Source: Desulfovibrio sp.
Lineage (GTDB): Bacteria > Desulfobacterota > Desulfovibrionia > Desulfovibrionales > Desulfovibrionaceae
DNA: 6,979 nucleotides
Reading direction: 5' to 3'
Assembly: GCA_009773975.1 (NCBI GenBank)
Contig: VSMX01000113.1
Location: 352 to 7,330, forward strand
The stretch's first letter is position 1; every line of letters begins with the position of its first letter. Position numbers and translations under genes: made by a program. Of the stretch, positions 1 through 4,925 are shown one piece after another. The notes under the pieces were generated by a model. That model made no database searches and was not told the DNA's origin. It worked only from the letters and a program-made list of their open reading frames with translations.

Positions 1-1
1 A

Positions 2-628
2 TCCCGCAAACCATGGCTTGATCCTGCGCTGCCGCACGGCATTGTCTGTTCATTTGCCGAAAATGCCTTTCCGGATTTCAGACATGAGGATTTACAGAAA
101 GAACCCGCATCATGGCCCAATAAATGGGCTGCATGGCTATATGGGCTTTCTGGCATAAGCTGCAAAAAACCTGATCCGGCTGCTGCCTTTGCTGAAATCC
201 CAAATGGTCTTGAGCTTGCTGTTCCAAAAATACTGAAAGAAAATGGACTTGAAGATGCCAAAAGACTGGAAACAGCCGGGCACAATCCTACTTTTGACAT
301 AACCTGGCTTGTGCTGACTTTTGTCGAAAAAGTCCCCGAATATATTTATATTTTAAGGCCAAATCCGATTTCGGTAAAAAGGTTGCTCCCATTGGGGCTG
401 CAAAAATTCCTGCTGGACAGTTTATTGCAAAAAAAGGACTGCGCCTATGAGTTGTTTGAAAAACTTTGCGCAACACAATTGATTTTTGAAAAAAAACATT
501 GGCAAAACGGCAAAAAGGTTGCGTTACCGCTAATAATGGCAAAGAATGAAGCCGGTATATGGCCACAGATTATTTTTCTGGGCCTGGACGAGAAAAAATA
601 TTATCGTCTAACCCCCTGGTTGAATTGA
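2..628 (+). CDS. 3' part of an unrecognised protein gene (5' end outside window)
   Basis: An uninterrupted frame runs from the window edge to a TGA at 626-628, giving 208 visible C-terminal residues. I do not recognise the family. The visible part is soluble-looking, with no membrane segment, and is rich in Trp, Lys and Leu. It has a Trp cluster (SWPNKWAAWLYG, near visible residues 41-52), scattered cysteines without a clear metal-binding spacing, and a C-terminus ending in TPWLN. A GTG at 311 could be taken as a start, but the frame stays open and protein-like upstream of it, so the gene most likely begins before the window. The next gene follows 21 bases downstream on the same strand, so the two may be co-transcribed. 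The coding call is fairly secure; the function is unknown. Confidence 0.72.
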   Translation, partial: SRKPWLDPALPHGIVCSFAENAFPDFRHEDLQKEPASWPNKWAAWLYGLSGISCKKPDPAAAFAEIPNGLELAVPKILKENGLEDAKRLETAGHNPTFDITWLVLTFVEKVPEYIYILRPNPISVKRLLPLGLQKFLLDSLLQKKDCAYELFEKLCATQLIFEKKHWQNGKKVALPLIMAKNEAGIWPQIIFLGLDEKKYYRLTPWLN

Positions 629-635
629 AAAAAGC

Positions 636-640
636 AAAGG
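636..640 (+). promoter_or_regulatory. Ribosome binding site for the DUF805 gene
   Basis: An AAAGG stretch lies nine bases before the ATG at 650. It is a modest Shine-Dalgarno match and supports that start. It lies in the 21-base gap after the upstream stop codon. Confidence 0.5.
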
Positions 641-649
641 CGAATTACA

Positions 650-1087
650 ATGACATTTCAGCAATCAATATACACATGCATACGGCAAAAATACTTTTTC
701 TCTTTCAGAAACAGGGCAAGCAGATCTGAATTCTGGTGGTTCATGTGTTTTATTTTTCTGATCAACCTTGCAAGCGGCATTATATTTTCATTTTTACCGG
801 CCACAATTGCCGCCAGCCTGAGTCTTGTCATCTCGCTTATTCTCCTGCCCGCAAATCTAGGCGTTGCTGTTCGCCGGCTGCATGATCGCAACTTGAGCGG
901 CTGGTGGCTTCTGTTGCCCATCATATCCCTTGTGCTCGGCATTCTGGGAGGAAATACCGGACATGGTCAAAGTCCGGTTATAGCAATACTCTCCCTTGGG
1001 CTTTGTCTAGTTTATCTGATCATTCTCTGTATGCCGGGCACAGCGGGACCAAACAGGTTTGGACCCGATCCGCTCATGAAAAATTGA
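650..1087 (+). CDS. DUF805 family small integral membrane protein (YhaH/YhaI-like)
   Basis: This 145-residue protein shows the signatures of the DUF805 family: an N-terminal FRNRASRSEFWWF block (residues 19-31), RRLHDRNLSGWW (75-86) between hydrophobic segments, and GPNRFGPDP close to the C-terminus (133-141). Four hydrophobic stretches are visible, at about 28-48, 52-72, 85-101 and 109-128, consistent with a four-pass inner-membrane protein. Length is typical for the family. The biochemical role of DUF805 proteins is not established, so none is assigned. It follows the unrecognised gene by 21 bases and converges on recR, whose stop is 26 bases away. Family assignment is confident; function is unknown. 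Confidence 0.92.
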   Translation: MTFQQSIYTCIRQKYFFSFRNRASRSEFWWFMCFIFLINLASGIIFSFLPATIAASLSLVISLILLPANLGVAVRRLHDRNLSGWWLLLPIISLVLGILGGNTGHGQSPVIAILSLGLCLVYLIILCMPGTAGPNRFGPDPLMKN

Positions 1088-1107
1088 AAATTCGAAACGT
1101 TTTTTCC
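1085..1107. terminator. Possible weak bidirectional terminator between convergent genes
   Basis: The 26-base gap between the DUF805 and recR stops is AT-rich. A short GAAAA (1086-1090) can pair with TTTTC (1102-1106) around an 11-base loop, with a run of six T at 1100-1105 on the + strand. The stem has only five pairs, mostly A-T, so this is a weak candidate. No stronger terminator is visible for either operon. Confidence 0.2.
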
Positions 1108-1113
1108 TCCTCT

Positions 1114-1722
1114 TTAAATTTGCTGACGGTATTTCCAGGACTGACGCAAGGTTTCCTTGTCCATATATTTTACTTCCGAGCCAAGGGGCATACCCTGAGC
1201 CAGACGCGAAACACGAATTGACGGAAATTTGCCACGAACAGCCTGGCTAATATAGGTAGCTGTATTTTCACCTTCAATTGTCGAGCCAAGCGCCAGGATT
1301 ATTTCTTCTATTTTCCCTTCGGCAAGACGCGCATTCAAACCCGGCAAATCAATAGAGGAAGTACCGCTTTTTTCAAGAGGCGCAAGTAATCCGCCCAAAA
1401 CAAAATAATAGCCGTTATAGAAACCTGCTTCCTCAAGGGCCAACATGCTGTCCCATTCCGGTATCACGCACAGCACAGTCTGGTCGCGATTGGCATCGGC
1501 GCAAATCCGGCAGGGATCCGTTGCCGACAGCGCGCCACAACGGCTGCAAAGCCTCAAGGTATCGCGCAGGGAAGCAATATCCTCGCCAAAGCGCCTGGTT
1601 TCGGCTTCCGGCCATTTGAGAAGAGTAATGGCAATGCGCATGGCTGATTTTGGACCAAGGCCAGGCAATTTTGCAAGTTTGCCTACCAGGTTTTGCAATG
1701 GTGCTGGAAGCGCGCCGCTCAT
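1114..1722 (-). CDS. recR: Recombination mediator protein RecR
   Basis: RecR acts with RecF and RecO to load RecA onto gapped, SSB-coated DNA in the cytoplasm. The 202-residue length is typical. Domains in order: an N-terminal helix-hairpin-helix (LPGLGPKSAMRIA, residues 19-31); a four-cysteine zinc finger (C59, C62, C71, C74); a Toprim domain starting at about residue 83, with YYFVLGG (105-111) and STIEGENTATYI (147-158); and the C-terminal SRLAQGMPLGSEVKYMD block (172-188). One oddity: at the usual Toprim Val-Val-Glu position the protein reads VIPEWDS, with Pro88 in place of the expected Glu and a Glu one residue later. The start ATG lies two bases after the ybaB stop (TGATCATG) with no clear Shine-Dalgarno, suggesting translational coupling. 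This is the last gene of the run. Confidence 0.97.
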   Translation of the reverse strand: MSGALPAPLQNLVGKLAKLPGLGPKSAMRIAITLLKWPEAETRRFGEDIASLRDTLRLCSRCGALSATDPCRICADANRDQTVLCVIPEWDSMLALEEAGFYNGYYFVLGGLLAPLEKSGTSSIDLPGLNARLAEGKIEEIILALGSTIEGENTATYISQAVRGKFPSIRVSRLAQGMPLGSEVKYMDKETLRQSWKYRQQI

Positions 1723-1724
1723 GA

Positions 1725-2036
1725 TCAGAACATACCGGGCAATTTGATTCCGCCGGAAATGGCGTTCATTTCGCGTTCCATGGTTTCCCTGGCTATACGC
1801 AAGGCTTCGTTTACAGCGGCGATTATCAGATCTTCCAGCATTTCCATGTCGTTTTTTTCCAGGGCAGCCGGGTCAATTACAAGTTTTTTCAATTCCTGCT
1901 TTCCTGTAACTTCGGCTTTGACTATGCCTCCGCCGCTACTTGCCTCGTAAGTCTTTTCCGCTAACTCGGCCTGAAGTTTGGTCAGCTTGTTTTGCATGAC
2001 CTGGGCCTGACGCAATATGTCGTTCATGTTACGCAT
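1725..2036 (-). CDS. ybaB: YbaB/EbfC family nucleoid-associated protein
   Basis: This 103-residue protein belongs to the YbaB/EbfC family, small dimeric DNA-binding proteins associated with the nucleoid and commonly encoded between dnaX and recR, as here. Visible family features are an N-terminal amphipathic helix rich in Gln and Lys (about 5-28), a GGGIVKAEVTGKQE strand region (35-48), the IDP turn (54-56), MEMLEDLIIAAVNEA (64-78) and an LPGMF C-terminus. M1 is preferred over M4 because a TAAGGAG Shine-Dalgarno lies six bases before the M1 codon. The gene begins 10 bases after the dnaX stop and ends two bases before recR. Family assignment is secure; the exact cellular role is less well defined than for its neighbours. 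Confidence 0.96.
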   Translation of the reverse strand: MRNMNDILRQAQVMQNKLTKLQAELAEKTYEASSGGGIVKAEVTGKQELKKLVIDPAALEKNDMEMLEDLIIAAVNEALRIARETMEREMNAISGGIKLPGMF

Positions 2037-2042
2037 TATGAT

Positions 2043-2048
2043 CTCCTT
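2043..2048 (-). promoter_or_regulatory. Strong ribosome binding site of ybaB overlapping the dnaX stop
   Basis: Read on the - strand, AAGGAG lies six bases before the ybaB ATG and shares bases with the TAA stop of dnaX (TAAGGAG). The overlap suggests that ribosomes finishing dnaX can reinitiate on ybaB. It also fixes the ybaB start at M1 rather than M4. Confidence 0.8.
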
Positions 2049-3732
2049 ATTTTATTTCACGACAATGGGTAATTTGAGCATTGAGGATTTCCATACAGGA
2101 CTTGAGTTCGGGATTATTTTCCAGCTCGGTCATTATTTCCCTTTCCGTACGCACTTCATCCGGACCGGAAATCTCGACTTCAACATCGCCGCAATAATCT
2201 GCCATAACTTCTCGCAGCAGGGACAATTCTTTTTTTGCTGCCTCATGGGCCGTTACATGGGACGCTTTTAAAATCACCCGGCCTTCCTGCCATAGACCGT
2301 AAAGCCCTGACAAAATTCGGGTGGTGGGAACCGCAAGCCCCTGTTCCAGACGAACATGGCAAAATTCACGAAAACCTTGCCATGTGGGAGGCTCTGTAGC
2401 TGCAATTCCCTTTTTGCCAGGAATACAATCGTCATTTTTTATATCTTCCTCTACTTTTGCCGGCTCGGCCTTATTTCCGGCTTCCGGTTCTGGATGATCG
2501 GGTTTGGATATTGGTTTATCATCTACCTTTGCGGCTTCTGCCTTTGCGAAATTTTGAGTCTCGGCAACCTTTGGGACGCCGGAAGGCGGATTGTTCTTCA
2601 AGGGGATGCCCAATTCCGCCACATTTTCGACTGGCAGCAATTTGGGCAGCAGAGTCATGTTCAGAAGCAACATTTCCAGGGCAGCGCCCGGTTCAGGATT
2701 CTGAATGACTTCCCGCTGGCTGGACAGGGCAAGCTGCCACGCTGCATGAAGATGGGCAGGGGAAAACTCTGTCGCATGGCCCAGCAAAAACTTTTTTTCA
2801 TTCGCTGAAAGGCCAAGCACACCGGCCATGTTTTCTCCGCCCTGGCTCAAAAGGAACAAATTGCGCAAACTCGCGGAGAGGTCTCTTATAAAATAGCCTA
2901 TATCCAGGCCCCGGCTCAAAATTTGCCGGCAAACAGAAATAATGGCAGCAATATCCCCCCTCGCCAGGGAATGGAACAGTGTCTCAAAAAGATCCAAACC
3001 AGCCAGCCCCAAAATGGCTCTTGTGTCCGTTGCGGTCAGCTTTTCGCCGCCCAGCGCCAATACCTGGTCAAGCAGGGAAAGGCTGTCGCGCACACTGCCG
3101 GCCGCCCTTCGCGCCAGAATGCGCAGGGCCGCGTCTTCGTAAGCGATATTTTCAAGTTTGAGAATTTTGCCCAGATGTATTGCCAGGGCGTCTTCCGAAA
3201 GATGGCTAAATACAAAATGCTGGCAACGGCTCACAATTGTTATGGGAAATTTATGAGCCTCAGTGGTGGCAAAAATAAAGACCACCCTTGACGGAGGCTC
3301 TTCGAGAGTTTTCAAGAGAGCATTGAAGGCGCTGTTGGAAAGCATATGGGCTTCATCAATTATAAAAACCCGGTAACGGCCTTCCATCGGCGCATAGCCA
3401 ATTGTTTCCCTTAAAGAACGCGCATCCTCCACGCGATTGTTGGAGGCGCCGTCAATTTCACAGACATCGACATGGCTGCCTTTGGTGACCTTGAGGCATT
3501 GGGGACATTCATTGCAGGGTTCCGCCGCCGGTCCGCGTTCGCAGTTGAGGGCCTTGGCGAAAATCCTGGCTATAGTTGTTTTGCCTACCCCTCTTGTGCC
3601 GCTCAAAAGATAGGCTGCCGCCGGATTATCATTGGCGGCTGCTCTTGAGAGCGCGGAAGTGACGAGTTCCTGGCCGCCTACTTCGGCGAATAATTGCGGT
3701 CGATAACGGCTGGCCAGGGAAAGGCGGCTCAT
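2047..3732 (-). CDS. dnaX: DNA polymerase III subunit gamma/tau (clamp-loader ATPase)
   Basis: DnaX is the motor subunit of the clamp loader that opens and loads the beta sliding clamp and, as tau, tethers polymerase and helicase. In the 561 residues I see Walker A GTRGVGKTT (45-53), a zinc module (C64, C73, C76, C79), Walker B VFIIDEAHM (122-130), sensor 1 around ATTEAHKFP (155-163), the SRC arginine-finger motif (168-170) and sensor 2 GSVRDSLSLLDQ (212-223). A collar/oligomerisation region follows to about residue 365, then a Pro/Lys/Glu-rich linker (about 378-447) and a compact C-terminal domain from W451. The length exceeds E. coli gamma (431) and falls short of tau (643). A candidate -1 frameshift site lies in the linker at codons 431-433. 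The start lies 10 bases after the ilvE stop, with only a weak purine-rich binding site. Confidence 0.97.
   Translation of the reverse strand: MSRLSLASRYRPQLFAEVGGQELVTSALSRAAANDNPAAAYLLSGTRGVGKTTIARIFAKALNCERGPAAEPCNECPQCLKVTKGSHVDVCEIDGASNNRVEDARSLRETIGYAPMEGRYRVFIIDEAHMLSNSAFNALLKTLEEPPSRVVFIFATTEAHKFPITIVSRCQHFVFSHLSEDALAIHLGKILKLENIAYEDAALRILARRAAGSVRDSLSLLDQVLALGGEKLTATDTRAILGLAGLDLFETLFHSLARGDIAAIISVCRQILSRGLDIGYFIRDLSASLRNLFLLSQGGENMAGVLGLSANEKKFLLGHATEFSPAHLHAAWQLALSSQREVIQNPEPGAALEMLLLNMTLLPKLLPVENVAELGIPLKNNPPSGVPKVAETQNFAKAEAAKVDDKPISKPDHPEPEAGNKAEPAKVEEDIKNDDCIPGKKGIAATEPPTWQGFREFCHVRLEQGLAVPTTRILSGLYGLWQEGRVILKASHVTAHEAAKKELSLLREVMADYCGDVEVEISGPDEVRTEREIMTELENNPELKSCMEILNAQITHCREIK
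2405..2452 (-). other. Candidate programmed -1 frameshift signal in dnaX
   Basis: Read on the - strand: a purine-rich AGAGGAAG (2452-2445) precedes a slippery A_AAA_AAT heptamer (2440-2434) in the correct codon phase (ATA AAA AAT). A slip of -1 there brings a TGA (2434-2432) immediately into frame. Nine bases further on, ATTCCT (2424-2419) can pair with GGGAAT (2410-2405) around an eight-base loop. Slipping would end the protein after residue 433. The layout copies that known for E. coli dnaX, but AAT is a weaker slip codon than AAG and the stem is short, so this is a hypothesis. Confidence 0.35.
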
Positions 3733-3742
3733 CTCTTGTTCT

Positions 3743-4663
3743 TTAAAACTTGTATCTTGTCAGCCAGAAAGAATATTTGGGATTCTCGCCCTTGACTATT
3801 GCAAAAAATTCTTCCTGAAGATGTTTTGTCACAGGACCGCGATGACCAGCTCCGATAACGCGGTGGTCAACTTCCCGGATTGGAGTGAGCTCTGCGGCAG
3901 TGCCTGTAAAGAAAGCTTCGTCAGCCGTATAGAGCTCATCCCTGGTAAACTGCTGTTCCTGAACTTCGTAACCAAGATTTCTGGCCAGCGTAATTATGGA
4001 ATCGCGGGTAATGCCTCCGAGAATGGATGTCAGCGGCGTGGTCTTGATGATGTTGTCGCGGACGATAAAAATATTTTCTCCCGTGGCTTCCGAAACAAAA
4101 CCGGCAGTATCGAGCATAAGGGCTTCATCATATCCATCTTCCTTTGCCTCTATCTTGGCAAGTATGGAATTGATGTAATTGCCTGCGGCCTTGGCTTTGG
4201 ACATACTGCTGTTTACAGGGCTTCTGGCAAAGGTGCTTGTCTTGATGGCAATGCCTTTTTCCAGGGCTTCCGGGCCAAGATACGCGCCCCAGGGCCACGC
4301 CGCGATTATGGTCTGGACAGGATTGTTACCCGGGTAAACGCCCATTTCACCATAACCAACAAATGAAAGCGGCCTGATATAACCTTCGGGGAGCTTGTTG
4401 GCCACCATTGTCTCAATACAGGCTTTTTCAAGCTCTTCAGCTGTATAAGGCAGCTCCATGCGAATAATTTTTGCCGAATTGACCATGCGTTTGCAATGAT
4501 CCGGCAGTCTGAATACTTCTGATCCGCCATCGGCACAGGCATAGGCGCGTATGCCTTCAAAAATCGCACTGCCATAATGAAGTGAATGCGTCAGTACATG
4601 AACCTTGGCGCTGTCCCATGGAACAAGCTTGCCATCGAACCAGATGAATTCTGTTGTCTGCAT
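3743..4663 (-). CDS. ilvE: Branched-chain-amino-acid aminotransferase
   Basis: This is a PLP-dependent fold-type IV aminotransferase that interconverts leucine, isoleucine and valine with their 2-oxo acids, using glutamate/2-oxoglutarate; it is the last step of branched-chain amino acid synthesis in the cytoplasm. The 306 residues match the usual IlvE length (about 309 in E. coli). Visible motifs are FEGIRAY (35-41), YIRPLSFVG (95-103), AKAAGNYINS (157-166) with K158 as the expected Schiff-base lysine, SEATGENIF (191-199), GITRDSIITLA (217-227) and FTGTAAELTPI (252-262). The start is supported by an AGAGGAT Shine-Dalgarno upstream. It heads the run leading into dnaX, with which it has no obvious metabolic link. 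Substrate preference is inferred from the family; a D-amino-acid aminotransferase or aminodeoxychorismate lyase is less likely given these motifs. Confidence 0.96.
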   Translation of the reverse strand: MQTTEFIWFDGKLVPWDSAKVHVLTHSLHYGSAIFEGIRAYACADGGSEVFRLPDHCKRMVNSAKIIRMELPYTAEELEKACIETMVANKLPEGYIRPLSFVGYGEMGVYPGNNPVQTIIAAWPWGAYLGPEALEKGIAIKTSTFARSPVNSSMSKAKAAGNYINSILAKIEAKEDGYDEALMLDTAGFVSEATGENIFIVRDNIIKTTPLTSILGGITRDSIITLARNLGYEVQEQQFTRDELYTADEAFFTGTAAELTPIREVDHRVIGAGHRGPVTKHLQEEFFAIVKGENPKYSFWLTRYKF

Positions 4664-4668
4664 GATTA

Positions 4669-4675
4669 TCCTCTG
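4669..4675 (-). promoter_or_regulatory. Ribosome binding site of ilvE
   Basis: On the - strand an AGAGGAT sequence ends five bases before the ATG at 4663, a good Shine-Dalgarno position. It supports this start over any other in-frame start. Confidence 0.65.
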
Positions 4676-4692
4676 AAAATACCCTTTTGGTG

Positions 4693-4711
4693 TCCGGCAT
4701 AAATGACCGGA
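4693..4711 (-). promoter_or_regulatory. Short hairpin in the ilvE leader
   Basis: TCCGG and CCGGA arms enclose a nine-base loop, about 30 bases before the ilvE start. No T-run follows, so it is not a terminator. It may simply be a short leader structure. I see no leader peptide rich in Leu, Ile or Val, so classical attenuation is not supported. Confidence 0.25.
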
Positions 4712-4728
4712 AATTTTGCAAGAGAGAA

Positions 4729-4757
4729 AATCTAATTAAATTTATTTCCCTTGGCAA
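4729..4757 (-). promoter_or_regulatory. Candidate sigma-70-type promoter for ilvE-dnaX-ybaB-recR
   Basis: On the - strand, TTGCCA (4757-4752, five of six matches to the -35 consensus) is followed after exactly 17 bases by TAGATT (4734-4729, four of six matches to the -10). Transcription would start near 4722, giving a leader of about 58 bases before ilvE. It is the best match I found upstream of this run. Confidence 0.5.
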
Positions 4758-4790
4758 GTTTGCGTGGCACCTAAAAATGCTGGATTTATG

Positions 4791-4824
4791 GTTTGAATTT
4801 TGCTATTAGAGATAGTTTGAATTT
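4791..4824. repeat. Two identical 10-base direct repeats in the divergent intergenic region
   Basis: GTTTGAATTT occurs at 4791-4800 and again at 4815-4824, with start points 24 bases apart. The second copy is also the left arm of the palindrome at 4815-4843. Such spacing, roughly two helical turns, can mark operator sites for a dimeric regulator. The sequence is AT-rich, so chance is not excluded. Confidence 0.4.
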
Positions 4825-4843
4825 GTAAAATGCAATTTCAAAC
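4815..4843. promoter_or_regulatory. 29-base imperfect palindrome, possible operator or hairpin
   Basis: The arms GTTTGAA (4815-4821) and TTCAAAC (4837-4843) are exact inverted repeats. After one T-T mismatch, TTG (4823-4825) pairs with CAA (4833-4835), so ten Watson-Crick pairs flank a short AT-rich centre. It sits about 80 bases upstream of the coiled-coil gene and about 150 bases upstream of ilvE. It could be an operator serving either side, or a hairpin in a longer transcript. Confidence 0.4.
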
Positions 4844-4858
4844 CGGCCTATCTTGTAT

Positions 4859-4887
4859 TTGTCGCTCTGATTGGTGCCGGATAATAT
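4859..4887 (+). promoter_or_regulatory. Weak candidate promoter for the coiled-coil protein gene
   Basis: TTGTCG (4859-4864) and TAATAT (4882-4887) are separated by 17 bases, each with four of six consensus matches. An overlapping GATAAT at 4880 is a better -10 but gives 15-base spacing. Transcription would start near 4893, leaving a leader of about 33 bases. The match is modest. Confidence 0.3.
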
Positions 4888-4912
4888 GAAAAAGATCGGA
4901 AATCCTGTCGCA

Positions 4913-4919
4913 GAAGGGA
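4913..4919 (+). promoter_or_regulatory. Ribosome binding site of the coiled-coil protein gene
   Basis: GAAGGGA lies with its GGG seven bases before the ATG at 4926. Together with an in-frame TGA at 4887-4889 and no ATG or GTG between, it fixes the start at 4926. Confidence 0.7.
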
Positions 4920-4925
4920 AAAAAT

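Noticed and set aside
900..907. GCTGGTGG, identical to the E. coli Chi site.
   Set aside because: It encodes the conserved Ser-Gly-Trp-Trp of DUF805, and Chi specificity of this sequence is not expected outside enteric bacteria.
2410..2416. C_AAA_AAG in dnaX as an alternative slippery site.
   Set aside because: The first base breaks the X_XXY_YYZ pattern, and the -1 stop lies about 16 codons downstream. The A_AAA_AAT site upstream fits better.
4557..4757. A - strand frame overlapping the ilvE leader, considered as an attenuator leader peptide.
   Set aside because: It has no run of Leu, Ile or Val codons, no terminator/antiterminator pair follows, and it runs on into ilvE out of frame.
4765..4780. 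TGGCAC followed by TGC, resembling a sigma-54 promoter upstream of the coiled-coil gene.
   Set aside because: The GG and GC elements are separated by 11 bases rather than the required 10, and the downstream element reads AATGC rather than TTGC.
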